Under the pieces are notes generated by a model. It saw nothing but the letters and a program-made list of their open reading frames with translations, searched no databases and was not told the DNA's origin. DNA of 64,000 nucleotides from CAIUGU01 sp040080215 (GTDB taxonomy: Bacteria > Pseudomonadota > Gammaproteobacteria > Steroidobacterales > Steroidobacteraceae). Of this stretch, positions 24,514 to 32,949 are shown one piece after another. The number at the start of each line of letters is the position of its first letter. The stretch's first letter is position 1. Both the position numbers and the translations under genes were made by a program. The stretch lies in NCBI GenBank assembly GCA_040080215.1, contig JBEBIT010000008.1:14594-78593 (forward strand), given 5' to 3'.

Positions 24514-25649
24514 GCACGGACCTGTTCGACGAGCCACTCGACGATCGTCGGCACGGTACGGGGCGTGTGGCCCATGTGGCCGCCCGGAAAGAGCCGCACG
24601 GATTTCGGACTGCCGTGATCGAGGAGCAGGAAGATATCCTCGACAGGACACTGCTTGTCGAACTTGCCGTTGACGAGCAGGAGCGGGGCGCACGGCCGGT
24701 CGAGAAGCCCCAAGTCCACAAGCGAGAGCTTCTGGAAGAACTCGATGTACTCGGCGTCGCTCGATGCACCGAGCATGCGGCTGCGGGTCTCGACGAGTTC
24801 CATCAGGTAGCTGTCTGGGTAGCGCGAGGCTTCGACCCAATCCTTCTGGAACATGTGGTGTGCACCGCCGCCCCAGCTCACGGCGCCTGCGATGCGTTCC
24901 GGATGCAGGTGCGCGAGCTTGGTCGCCCAGTAACCGCCAAAGGAGCGGCCGAGGCAGCCCACCTTCGCGCCGCTCAAGTCGGCCTGCGCTGCGATCCAGT
25001 CGAACACGGGCAGGAACTGGCGCTCCGCGTCGAACGAACCGACGACAGGCGATTCGCCGGTGCCGGCGTTATCCATGGCAATCGTGGCAACGCCCGCGGC
25101 GAGCAGGGCATTGCTGACTTCCGTCATCTGCTCCTTCCACGCATCCACGCCGCCCCACATCACGACGACAGGCGGCTTCGCCACATTGACTGGACGGCGG
25201 ACGAGAATCGGAATGACAGTGCCTTCGCCGGGTCGCCCGGAAAAGGGCACCTCGACACGCTCGATGCCTATCTTGAAGTAGCGCGCGGCATCGAGGTACG
25301 TCTCGCGTTCGCGGCGGGCGCATTCCAGCTTGCGCGGGTGATTGGGGCACGGAAAGCGGCCAAAGAAGTAGTAGCCGTGTGCGCGCATATACAACCCGGC
25401 GGCCAAGGTGGCGTCGCCTCGCACTTCGGCGGCCCGCGCGAGTTCCGCCGTGCGGTCGCCGGCCTTGCCCCAGACATCGACCCAGCTGTCGCCGTCCAGT
25501 CCCTTGAGGCTGTCGATCAGCGGCGCGGCTTCCCGCGGGTCGAGCAGTGAAAGCGGATGGGCACGCGCGGCCAGCTTGTCGTGCATCCACTGCTTGGCTT
25601 CGGCCAAGGTTCGCGGACGGCCGGTGGGCAGGGGGGGCGACTCAGCCAT
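24510..25649 (-). CDS. alpha/beta hydrolase with N-terminal helical domain, C-C hydrolase-like
   Basis: 379 residues. A helical N-terminal part (1-130) is followed by an alpha/beta-hydrolase core: VVMWGGVDAWKEQ (oxyanion region), nucleophile Ser236 in CLGRSFGGY, acid in VNGKFDKQCP and His in FPGGHMGHTP. The architecture resembles 2,6-dihydroxypseudooxynicotine hydrolase and related enzymes that cleave a C-C bond beside a ring ketone. Here it is translationally coupled to the dioxygenase subunits, so it may act just before or after ring cleavage. It has no signal peptide. The reaction is inferred; the fold assignment is firm. Confidence 0.82.
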   Translation of the reverse strand: MAESPPLPTGRPRTLAEAKQWMHDKLAARAHPLSLLDPREAAPLIDSLKGLDGDSWVDVWGKAGDRTAELARAAEVRGDATLAAGLYMRAHGYYFFGRFPCPNHPRKLECARRERETYLDAARYFKIGIERVEVPFSGRPGEGTVIPILVRRPVNVAKPPVVVMWGGVDAWKEQMTEVSNALLAAGVATIAMDNAGTGESPVVGSFDAERQFLPVFDWIAAQADLSGAKVGCLGRSFGGYWATKLAHLHPERIAGAVSWGGGAHHMFQKDWVEASRYPDSYLMELVETRSRMLGASSDAEYIEFFQKLSLVDLGLLDRPCAPLLLVNGKFDKQCPVEDIFLLLDHGSPKSVRLFPGGHMGHTPRTVPTIVEWLVEQVRA

Positions 25650-25791
25650 GGGTGTCAGTTCCGGGGACGAGCAAGAAGAGAGGCAACTGCCTGGTCAGGC
25701 ATTGTCCCTGCTGGGTGTCGGGGGACGTTTGACGAATGCGCGATGGATGTTGCCTTGCCCTGCACAGGGGCGCGGCAAGGACGGACCGGGG

Positions 25792-26433
25792 TCAGGCCAG
25801 GCTGACGGAGAAAGCGGCGGTCGTCCTCGATTTGACATCATCAAGCGTGACGCCGGGTGCGAGTTCGCGCAGTTCGAACCCGGAATGTCGGTCCGATCTC
25901 GCGAAGACGGCGAGGTCCGTGATCAGCAAATCGACGACGTTGACACCGGTGAGGGGAAGTTCGCAGCGCGGCTTGAACTTCGGCGCGCCCTTGCTCGTGT
26001 GTTCCATCACGACGACGACGCGCTTGACGCCGGCGACGAGGTCCATCGCGCCGCCCATGCCCTTGACCATCTTGCCGGGTACCATCCAGTTGGCGATGTC
26101 CCCTCCCTCGGAGATTTCCATCGCGCCGAGTACCGAGAGATCGATGTGCCCGCCGCGGATCATTGCGAAGCTGTCGGCCGAGGAAAAGTACGACGAGAAG
26201 GGCAGTTCACTGACCGTCTGCTTGCCTGCGTTGATGAGGTCCGCGTCCTCCTGGCCCCTGAGCGGAAACGGTCCCATGCCCAGCATGCCGTTCTCCGACT
26301 GCAGGATGACGTGCACGCCGGCAGGGATGTAGTTGGCAACCAGCGTCGGGATGCCGATGCCGAGGTTCACGTAATAGCCATCCTGCAGTTCGCGCGCTGC
26401 GCGCTCGGCCATCTGTTCGCGAGTCCACGGCAT
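25792..26433 (-). CDS. 3-oxoacid/3-oxoadipate-type CoA-transferase, subunit B
   Basis: 213-residue subunit that carries the catalytic glutamate: Glu47 in ILQSENGMLGMGPFP. Other family marks are YVNLGIGIPTLV at the N-terminus, DLINAGKQTVSELP, GGHIDLSVLGAMEIS and KMVKGMGGAMDLV. With the A subunit it transfers CoA from succinyl-CoA or acetyl-CoA to a 3-oxoacid. It follows subunit A after 6 bases. A 142-base gap without a gene separates it from the alpha/beta hydrolase, so there may be an internal promoter. Acid substrate unknown. Confidence 0.93.
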   Translation of the reverse strand: MPWTREQMAERAARELQDGYYVNLGIGIPTLVANYIPAGVHVILQSENGMLGMGPFPLRGQEDADLINAGKQTVSELPFSSYFSSADSFAMIRGGHIDLSVLGAMEISEGGDIANWMVPGKMVKGMGGAMDLVAGVKRVVVVMEHTSKGAPKFKPRCELPLTGVNVVDLLITDLAVFARSDRHSGFELRELAPGVTLDDVKSRTTAAFSVSLA

Positions 26434-26439
26434 GATTCG

Positions 26440-27144
26440 TCACGCCTCCCGCACAGTGCGGTTTTCGATGGGCTTCACGTAGTTCGCGCCCTGGAAAATG
26501 CGCTGCACGTAAATGCCTGGCGTGTGGATCGCGTCGGGATCCAGCTCGCCAACCGGCACCAGATGTTCGACTTCGGCGATCGTCACGCGCCCGGCGGTGG
26601 CCATGTTCGGATTGAAGTTGCGCGCGGTCTTGCGGTAGATCAGGTTGCCTTCCGTATCGCCTTTCCAGGCTTTCACGAGCGAGATGTCCGCAGTGAGTCC
26701 CGTCTCGAAGACGTAAGTCTCCCCGTCGACGACGCGCTGTTCCTTGCCTTCGGCCACCAGCGTGCCGGCTCCCGTGCGCGTGAAGAACCCGTAAATGCCG
26801 GCGCCGCCTGCGCGGATACGCTCGGCGAGCGTGCCTTGCGGATTGAACTCGACTGCGAGCTCGCCCGTCAGGTACTGCTTTTCGAACAGCTTGTTCTCGC
26901 CGACATACGACGACACCATCTTGGCGATCTGGCGCTGCTCAAGCAGCAGGCCAAGGCCGAAGCCGTCGAGGCCCGCATTGTTCGAGATGACGGTGAGGCC
27001 GCGCACCCCGGAGTCGCGCAGCGCAAGGATCAGGTTCTCGGGCAGGCCGCTCACGCCGAAGCCGCCGGCCATGATCGTCAAGTTGTCACGCAGCAGTCCC
27101 GACAACGCCGTCTTTGCGTCCGGGTAGACCTTGCCGTGCTTCAA
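26440..27144 (-). CDS. 3-oxoacid/3-oxoadipate-type CoA-transferase, subunit A
   Basis: 234 residues; family marks are TIMAGGFGVSGLPENLI (CoA-binding glycine loop), TVISNNAGLDGFGLG, YVGENKLFEKQYLTGEL, GIYGFFTRTGAGT, AWKGDTEGNLIYRKTARNFNP and ATAGRVTIAEVEHLVP. The start is TTG and overlaps the AraC-family stop (TTGA), so its translation is coupled to the regulator. In an aromatic pathway this is the step that activates an oxoacid ring-fission product before thiolysis; no thiolase is present in the window. Confidence 0.92.
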   Translation of the reverse strand: MKHGKVYPDAKTALSGLLRDNLTIMAGGFGVSGLPENLILALRDSGVRGLTVISNNAGLDGFGLGLLLEQRQIAKMVSSYVGENKLFEKQYLTGELAVEFNPQGTLAERIRAGGAGIYGFFTRTGAGTLVAEGKEQRVVDGETYVFETGLTADISLVKAWKGDTEGNLIYRKTARNFNPNMATAGRVTIAEVEHLVPVGELDPDAIHTPGIYVQRIFQGANYVKPIENRTVREA

Positions 27145-28142
27145 GACGAGAGGTTTCCCGTTGCATCGCCCTGCGCACTGTCTGGAGTGGCGGCGAGCAT
27201 GCGGCGGCGGAATTCACGCGGGGTTTGCTGGAAGCGGGTGCGGAAGGACCGGCTGAAATGGGCGAGGTCGCGGAAGCCCCAGGAATAAGCGATCTCGCTG
27301 ATCGTGCGGTGGCGCAGCAGCGGCAGCGACAGTTCATCGCGGCACCGCTCGAGGCGCTCGAGCCAGATGCTCTTCATCAGCGTGACAGGCTCGCCGGAAA
27401 ACAGCTCGTAGACATGGCGGGGCGACAGGTCCACGCCGCGGGCAATCATGTCTGCCGTGAGGTTGGGGTCGTGGAGGTTGGCGCGCACGAAGCGGCGGAT
27501 CCGGTCCTTGTGGTAACGCTCAAGGCGCGGCGGAATGGCCACGGCAGTCCGTGCGAGCGAGCTCAGCGCCATGGCCAGCACATGCGGCGTGGCGGTGGAG
27601 ATGCGAGTGGCCATCACCTCGTCGAGATTGGGTGCGAGGTCGAACAACTCATCAAGCATGCCACGCAACATGGCGCCGGCACCCGAATCGCCCCGGATGC
27701 GGACGGCCGTCAGCGCGTCGGCTTCGGCGAAGACTTCGCGCAACTGGTTTGCCGGGATGTAGAGCGAGTTCGTCTGGATGGCGCCTGTCTTGAGGTGAAA
27801 CGGCCGGCCGGTGTCCACCAGGAAGAGGTCGCCGGGTTCGATAGCGGCCTCGCGGCCGTCCTGGACCACGGTGGTCTTGCCTTCCTTCTGCAGTCCGAGG
27901 AGGAAGTAGGTCTGGACGCTGGCATCCGCGATGACGCGACGGGTGGTCGAATGCGCCGAGAACCGCAGGGAGGCAAAGCGCAGCAGCGGCGACGAGTACG
28001 CCGTCATGCGCATGTCGAAGGGTTCCTGCTCGTCGGGGTTGATCTGCAGGCCGAGGGAAAACAGCCGGTTCATCGTGTCCTGATAGACACGCGTCCGCTT
28101 TGCGATCGGGATATCGTGAGTCGAAAAGGTTGCTGGACTCAT
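27141..28142 (-). CDS. AraC-family transcriptional regulator
   Basis: 333 residues. The N-terminal ligand domain (about 30-200) is of the cupin-like AraC_binding_2 type, with VQTYFLLGLQKEG and EPGDLFLVDTGRPFHL. The two HTH units are at the C-terminus: DPNLTADMIARGVDLSPRHVYELF, then TISEIAYSWGFRDLAHFSRSFRTRFQQTPREFRRR, a textbook AraC signature. RBS GAGGGGGAG before ATG 28142. It heads the leftward aromatic operon, so it likely activates that operon and maybe the divergent MFS operon in response to an aromatic acid (inference). Confidence 0.93.
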   Translation of the reverse strand: MSPATFSTHDIPIAKRTRVYQDTMNRLFSLGLQINPDEQEPFDMRMTAYSSPLLRFASLRFSAHSTTRRVIADASVQTYFLLGLQKEGKTTVVQDGREAAIEPGDLFLVDTGRPFHLKTGAIQTNSLYIPANQLREVFAEADALTAVRIRGDSGAGAMLRGMLDELFDLAPNLDEVMATRISTATPHVLAMALSSLARTAVAIPPRLERYHKDRIRRFVRANLHDPNLTADMIARGVDLSPRHVYELFSGEPVTLMKSIWLERLERCRDELSLPLLRHRTISEIAYSWGFRDLAHFSRSFRTRFQQTPREFRRRMLAATPDSAQGDATGNLSS

Positions 28143-28480
28143 GGACTGGCTCCCCCTCAAGGCATGCCCCCGCCTCTGTCTGGCTGAGCGGAGGCCGCGC
28201 CGCATTTCAGCACAACAGGACAAGGATCGGTTTACCGGCAGATCGCCCGCCGCGCCAGTGGAGGGCGGGATGTAATCGATTCCAATTGTGCCACGCCCTG
28301 CGCGGAACCGGAACGGCACTGTGCAGGTCGAGGCAAACTCTTGAGCAAACCTGAGCAAGCCCCGGCAGACCGCCTGTGGTGCCATGCGTCGGCTGGCGGA
28401 AAGGCACGCTGGGCACCGCCGGCAGACCGGGGGCCGGGTCAAATGAAGAGCCTGAGAGCGTAGAGGTCCCAAAGGAAACC
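28143..28480. promoter_or_regulatory. divergent promoter region of the aromatic cluster
   Basis: 338 bases between the AraC-type gene and the MFS gene. No gene is supported here. It contains a class I LacI-type operator, and the AraC-type protein probably binds here too, though I could not identify its direct repeats. Confidence 0.5.
28271..28284. promoter_or_regulatory. LacI-type operator, class I
   Basis: TGTAATCGATTCCA has one mismatch from the class I palindrome. It connects the aromatic cluster to the sites 16-26 kb away at 12202, 2389 and 2193. Confidence 0.6.
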
Positions 28481-29758
28481 ATGGCAAGCGAAACCGGCAA
28501 GCCCGCGGGCGGGAGCGTCCCGGCGGAATCCAGCACGGGCGTACGAACCGGCCTCTGGACCACCTTTGCGTCGGTGGTCGGACTGACATTTGGCCCGAGC
28601 GCCATCGCCGTGCTCGGGTTCGGGGTGTTCGTCCGCCCGCTCGAAGCCGAGTTCGGCTGGACGCGGACCCAGGTCTCGCTGGCTTCCGTGATCATCTCGT
28701 GGATGATCGTGCTGGTGTCGCCGCTGCAGGGCATCCTGATCGACCGCTTCGGCGCGCGCCCGGTGGTGTTGTGCTCGATCCCGGCCTTCGCGGCCGGCAT
28801 TGCGGCGCTGTATGTCCTGCCCAACAACCTTGCCGTGTTCTATCTCATGTGGGTGATCATTCCCGTGCTGGCCGTCGGGCTGTGGCCGCTCGCGTACCTC
28901 AAGGCGGTGAGCACATGGTTCGATCGACGCCTCGGACTCGCGATCGGTATCGCCAACGCAGGGATCGGCATCGGCAGTGCGCTGGTGCCGCTGATCGCGG
29001 GTGCCCTGATTGCCACCTACGGCTGGCGCTCGGGCTATCTCGGCCTCGCCGTCATTGCACTCGTCGTCACCTGGCCCGTCTCGTGGCTGTTCCTGCGTGA
29101 GCAGCACGCGGTCGGCGATGCCGGCAAGCCAGGGGCGACCGCCGCACCGGCACTGTTCGGGATCGCGTTCAGGGAGGCGGCCCGCACGCGCACGTTCTGG
29201 CTGCTCGGCGGGGCGTATTTCCTGCTGGGCGTCATCAACACCGCGCTGATCACGCAGCAGATTCCGATGCTGATCGACTCCGGGCTCACCCCGCAAGCGG
29301 CCGCGGTCGTGCAGTCCATCTTTGGCATCGCGATGATGGTCGGAAGGCTCGGTACCGGGTACGTCATCGATCGCGTGTTCGCCCCGTGGGTGATGATCGT
29401 CGTGTCCCTGGGAGCCGCCATCGCCTGTGCGCTGTACGGTACCGGCGTGACCGGAGGCATGGTGTTCGTGTCCGCTTGCCTGATCGGACTCGTCGTCGGC
29501 GCGGAGTTCGATGTGCTCGCTTTCATGATCAAGCGTTATTTCGGCATCGTTGCGTACGGCAAGTTGTACGGCGTGATCTTTGCGGTGTTCCAGTTCGGCG
29601 CAGGCATCGGTGCCGCAGCGTTGCCGATCAGCCGCGGCCAGTTCGGCAGCTACACGCCCGGTCTCTACGCTTTCGGCATCGTGCTGGTCCTCGCCGCAGT
29701 CGTTTTCAGTCGGCTGGGCGCGTATACGTTCCAGCCGTCGCCGCCTGCGGCAAGGTGA
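28481..29758 (+). CDS. MFS transporter
   Basis: 425-residue inner-membrane permease with 12 hydrophobic segments and a short soluble N-terminus (about 25 residues). The MFS loop 2-3 motif is present (GILIDRFGARPV) with its counterpart in the second half (GTGYVIDRVF). This resembles the oxalate/formate-antiporter and monocarboxylate group more than sugar porters, judging from the N-terminal GPSAIAVLGFGVFVRPLEAEFGWTR. It probably imports an aromatic or organic acid for the cluster. RBS AAAGGA. First gene of a rightward operon; a class I operator lies about 200 bases upstream. Confidence 0.92.
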   Translation: MASETGKPAGGSVPAESSTGVRTGLWTTFASVVGLTFGPSAIAVLGFGVFVRPLEAEFGWTRTQVSLASVIISWMIVLVSPLQGILIDRFGARPVVLCSIPAFAAGIAALYVLPNNLAVFYLMWVIIPVLAVGLWPLAYLKAVSTWFDRRLGLAIGIANAGIGIGSALVPLIAGALIATYGWRSGYLGLAVIALVVTWPVSWLFLREQHAVGDAGKPGATAAPALFGIAFREAARTRTFWLLGGAYFLLGVINTALITQQIPMLIDSGLTPQAAAVVQSIFGIAMMVGRLGTGYVIDRVFAPWVMIVVSLGAAIACALYGTGVTGGMVFVSACLIGLVVGAEFDVLAFMIKRYFGIVAYGKLYGVIFAVFQFGAGIGAAALPISRGQFGSYTPGLYAFGIVLVLAAVVFSRLGAYTFQPSPPAAR

Positions 29759-29768
29759 AGGGTCCGGC

Positions 29769-30293
29769 ATGAAAGCCCGCATGGCACTGCCTGACGAACC
29801 GGGACTGACGGAAGACCAACGGCGCGTACGCGCAGCCATCCTCGCAACCCGGCGCAATCTCGACGGTCCTTTTCCTGCGTGGTTGCACAGCCCCGAGCTT
29901 GCCGACCTCGCGCAAGCGCTTGGGGCATTCTGCCGGTACCGAACGGGGCTGCCCTTGCTCGAGTCCGAGCTGCTCATCCTGTGCGTGGCAAGTCACTGCC
30001 GCTGTGTCGGTGAGCAGCAGATCCACGAGCCCATCGCGCGCTCGGCAGGCCTTGGCGATTCCGTGATCGCCGCGCTGCGCCGGGGCGACCAGGCTGAACT
30101 GCCGACCGTCCGATTGCAGGTGCTGCATGACCTCGCGCGGCAGCTGCTGACGACGCATCGGATCGACGATGCCTTGTTCGGGGCGGCACAGACGGAATTC
30201 GGAGACCGGCTGCTGGTCGAAATCGTCGGCATCATCGGGTACTACACGCTGGCGGCACAGACGCTGAACGCGTTCGACATGGTGAAGGAATGA
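29769..30293 (+). CDS. carboxymuconolactone-decarboxylase-family protein
   Basis: 174-residue helical protein of the CMD/AhpD-like family. Typical segment: ELLILCVASHCRC followed by QIHEPIARSAGL and IVGIIGYYTLAAQTLNAFD at the end. The Cys-Arg-Cys is not the CxxC of AhpD peroxidase partners, so it is more likely an aromatic-pathway enzyme than a redox protein. ATG 29769 lies 10 bases after the MFS stop, and its own stop overlaps the monooxygenase start by 4 bases. The substrate is unknown. Confidence 0.85.
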   Translation: MKARMALPDEPGLTEDQRRVRAAILATRRNLDGPFPAWLHSPELADLAQALGAFCRYRTGLPLLESELLILCVASHCRCVGEQQIHEPIARSAGLGDSVIAALRRGDQAELPTVRLQVLHDLARQLLTTHRIDDALFGAAQTEFGDRLLVEIVGIIGYYTLAAQTLNAFDMVKE

Positions 30294-31417
30294 GTATTGC
30301 GGCGAGCCGAGTGCTCGTGGTGGGCGGGGGCATCGGCGGGATGTCGAGTGCCATTGTCTTGCGGCGTCTTGGCATCGCAGTTGACGTCGTCGAACTCGAT
30401 CGTGAGTGGCGCGTCTACGGCGCTGGTATCACGATCACCGGGCCGACGCTCCGTGCCTTCAAGGCGCTCGGCATCTATGATTCCGTGATGGCCGATGCGT
30501 ACGTGGGTCACGGCATCCAGATCTGCTCCGTGGCGGGCGAGCCGATTCGCGTGGTCGCAACGCCCACTCCAGTGGGCAGCGATGTCGCAGGCAGTGGCGG
30601 CATCATGCGGCCGGTGCTGCACCGGATATTGTCGGCCTCGACGCTCGAATCTGGAGCACAGGTACGCCTCGGGCTCGGCATCGAAGCGCTCGACCAGCAT
30701 GACGATCGCGTCACGGCGACTTTCACCGACGGGAGGCAGGCAACCTACGACGCAGTGATCGGTGCCGATGGTCTCTTCTCGAGGACCCGGGAGCTGATCT
30801 TTCCCGATGCGCCGCGGCCTGAGTACGTCGGCCAGTTCATCTGGCGGGTCACCGTGCCGCGGGATCCCGCCATCGAGCGGCGGCATTTCTTCCTTGGAGG
30901 TCCCGTCAAGGTGGGCCTCAATCCCGTTTCGCGCGACGAGATGTACATGTTCGTGCTCGAAGGCGCGCCGGCCAAGGTCAAGATCGAAGACGACGTACTG
31001 GTGCCGAGACTCAAGGCGCTGCTCGCACCCTACGGAGGCGCTGTCGGCCGGGTACGCGACAGCCTTGATGAGCGTTTCCAGATCATCGCCCGCCCGCTCG
31101 AGGCGTTCCTGCTTCCGAGTCCGTGGTATTCGGGCCGCGTAATGCTGGTCGGGGATGCCGCTCATCCGACGACCCCACAGCTCGCGTCCGGCGCCGGCAT
31201 GGCGGTGGAGGATGCACTCGTCCTCGGGGCAGAGATGGAAGGGGCGGCCTCGGTACCGGAGGCGTTCGCTGCCATGATGGCTCGCCGCCATGACCGGTGC
31301 CGCATGGTGGTCGAGAATTCCCTCGAGATCGGCCGCCGCGAGCGGACCGGCGCGCCGCCGGAGTCGCAGACGGAAATACTCGAGCGTTCGCTCGCGATCC
31401 TCGCGCAGCCGATTTGA
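30290..31417 (+). CDS. FAD-dependent aromatic monooxygenase (group A)
   Basis: 375 residues with the three FAD/NADPH fingerprints of single-component hydroxylases: VLVVGGGIGGMSSA (GxGxxG, residues 8-21), VIGADGLFSRTR (DG motif, about 160) and VMLVGDAAHPTTPQLASGAG (GD motif, about 285). Such enzymes hydroxylate a phenolic ring, sometimes with decarboxylation, which would prepare a diol for the LigAB-type dioxygenase. ATGA overlap with the upstream gene. Last gene of the rightward operon. Confidence 0.92.
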   Translation: MSIAASRVLVVGGGIGGMSSAIVLRRLGIAVDVVELDREWRVYGAGITITGPTLRAFKALGIYDSVMADAYVGHGIQICSVAGEPIRVVATPTPVGSDVAGSGGIMRPVLHRILSASTLESGAQVRLGLGIEALDQHDDRVTATFTDGRQATYDAVIGADGLFSRTRELIFPDAPRPEYVGQFIWRVTVPRDPAIERRHFFLGGPVKVGLNPVSRDEMYMFVLEGAPAKVKIEDDVLVPRLKALLAPYGGAVGRVRDSLDERFQIIARPLEAFLLPSPWYSGRVMLVGDAAHPTTPQLASGAGMAVEDALVLGAEMEGAASVPEAFAAMMARRHDRCRMVVENSLEIGRRERTGAPPESQTEILERSLAILAQPI

Positions 31418-31429
31418 GGCGAGGGAAGG

Positions 31430-31435
31430 TATAAT
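31430..31435 (+). promoter_or_regulatory. candidate -10 element for ppnP
   Basis: A perfect TATAAT lies 44 bases before the ppnP start, just after the monooxygenase stop. No good -35 is seen at the usual distance. Confidence 0.45.
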
Positions 31436-31478
31436 CGGGCGCCTTTTCCGCCCACCTGCCGTGAGGTCCTGAAGATCC

Positions 31479-31766
31479 ATGCTGAAGCACAACACCTACT
31501 TCGATGGCCGCGTCCAGAGCCTGGGATTCGAGCGCAATGCGCTCAAGGCCACGGTAGGCGTCATCGCTCCGGGCGAGTATCACTTCAATACGGGCGCAGC
31601 CGAACGGATGACCGTCGTCAGTGGCGAACTGCGTGCGAAGCTGAAGGACGGCGCATGGCAGACGTACGCTCAGGGCACTTCATTCGAGGTTGCGGCCAAC
31701 AGCGGCTTCGATGTGCAGGCCGTCGGCGGTCCCGCTGCCTACCTGTGCGAGTTCCTGGGCGGCTGA
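31479..31766 (+). CDS. ppnP: pyrimidine/purine nucleoside phosphorylase
   Basis: 95-residue single-domain cupin of the former DUF1255 family, which phosphorolyses nucleosides to a base and pentose 1-phosphate. The whole protein fits: NTYFDGRVQSLGF, ATVGVIAPGEYHF, AERMTVVSGELRAKL, GTSFEVAANSGFDVQ and AYLCEF at the end. Length is standard for the family. It has its own -10 element and is probably not part of the catabolic operon. Confidence 0.93.
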   Translation: MLKHNTYFDGRVQSLGFERNALKATVGVIAPGEYHFNTGAAERMTVVSGELRAKLKDGAWQTYAQGTSFEVAANSGFDVQAVGGPAAYLCEFLGG

Positions 31767-32076
31767 TCCAGTCGGGCAATTGGATGGTGGTTTGCTGGCC
31801 ATAAAGGCCAATTGCAGTATTGAGCCAATTCCTGCGCAGCCACGGACATGAATCCTGGGAGTGATCAGGCAGTCTGTGCCCCGCGCTCACTGGGCTCGCC
31901 TGCCGCGCCTTGGCCGGGCACGGCGTCTGTCTCGCCTGATTGAGTGGAAAAAGTGGTGGCCGTTGGTCCTGCATTCCGCATCCGGTCATGGCACGATCCG
32001 ATTTCCCGGTTGTCAGTGGGGCTGTGGAGCCTGTGCGGCTGGGCGGCCGATTTGTCTTTTCGATGGAGTTGCCACC
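31767..32076. other. intergenic region upstream of the 32077 operon
   Basis: 310 bases without a supported gene. It holds TGGCCATAAAGGCCA (a palindrome with a 5-base spacer) at about 31795 and three nearby CAATT motifs in the first 65 bases. These may be regulatory, but no known operator is matched. Confidence 0.35.
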
Positions 32077-32934
32077 ATGAAATTCCCTGGATTGCCCCTC
32101 TGTGCGTTTGCTGCGTTGCTGTTCGCCGGCAGCGCGGCCCACGCCCAGGTCGACCTCACTGGCATGTGGGGTCAGTTGACGACCTCGGACGGACCCGAAC
32201 GTGGCGCCGGTCCCGACTACGGCGACTACACCGGGCTACCGCTGAGCGCAGCAGGCCTGCTGCGGGCCGAAACCTGGAGCGACCAGAAATGGACGGTACC
32301 GGAGCATCAGTGCGAGCCGCATCCGATCGACTATGCGCCATTCGGTCCTGCCGGCATGCGCGTCTGGGGCGACGTCGATCACCCGACGCAGCGGATAACA
32401 GCGCTGCACCAGACGTTCCAGTGGATGATCACGCATCGAGTGATCTGGCTTGACGGCCGCCCGCACCCGTCGCAGTACGCCCCGCACACATGGATGGGGT
32501 TTAGCACGGGCAAGTGGATCGGCGACATGCTGGTCGTAAACACCACCCATATCAAGGAAGGCTGGATACGGCGCAATGGACCTTCCCGCAGCGAGAAGGG
32601 CAAGCTGACCGAATACTGGATGCGGCACGACAACCTGCTGACGATCACCAGCATTACCGAAGACCCGGTGTACCTGACGGAACCGGTTGTCCGCAGCATG
32701 AACTGGCAGCTGGATCCGGGTTACCAGCACGGCCCCTATCCGTGCTCGGCACGCGTCGAGATCGAACGGCCGCAGGGCTTTGTCGCGCACTTCCTGCCTG
32801 GGACGAATCCGCTGCTTGCCGAGTTCCGCGACAAGCTGGGAGTGCCTGTCCAGGCCGCGCAGGGGGGCGCTGAAGCGCTGTACCCGGAGTACGAGCAGAA
32901 GCTGCGCGACATGATCAAGGCTGCGAAGAAGTAG
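32077..32934 (+). CDS. secreted protein of unknown function, DLTGxW family
   Basis: 285 residues, signal peptide about 1-23 (SAAHAQ). The family frame is recognisable: DLTGMW at the mature N-terminus, HQCEPHP with a Cys, IWLDGRPHP, STGKWIGDMLVVNT, GKLTEYW and TEDPVYLTEPVV. It is more divergent than the copies at 2554-12157 and has a C-terminal extension of about 50 residues rich in charged helix (YEQKLRDMIKAAKK). RBS GGAG. First gene of an operon with an MBL-fold enzyme and another family member. Function unknown. Confidence 0.82.
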   Translation: MKFPGLPLCAFAALLFAGSAAHAQVDLTGMWGQLTTSDGPERGAGPDYGDYTGLPLSAAGLLRAETWSDQKWTVPEHQCEPHPIDYAPFGPAGMRVWGDVDHPTQRITALHQTFQWMITHRVIWLDGRPHPSQYAPHTWMGFSTGKWIGDMLVVNTTHIKEGWIRRNGPSRSEKGKLTEYWMRHDNLLTITSITEDPVYLTEPVVRSMNWQLDPGYQHGPYPCSARVEIERPQGFVAHFLPGTNPLLAEFRDKLGVPVQAAQGGAEALYPEYEQKLRDMIKAAKK

Positions 32935-32949
32935 TGGAGCGTATTCGTG

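Noticed and set aside
28439..29977. 512-codon frame antisense to the MFS gene
   Set aside because: Low-complexity Arg/Asp/His composition from reversed membrane-protein codons; no RBS or family.
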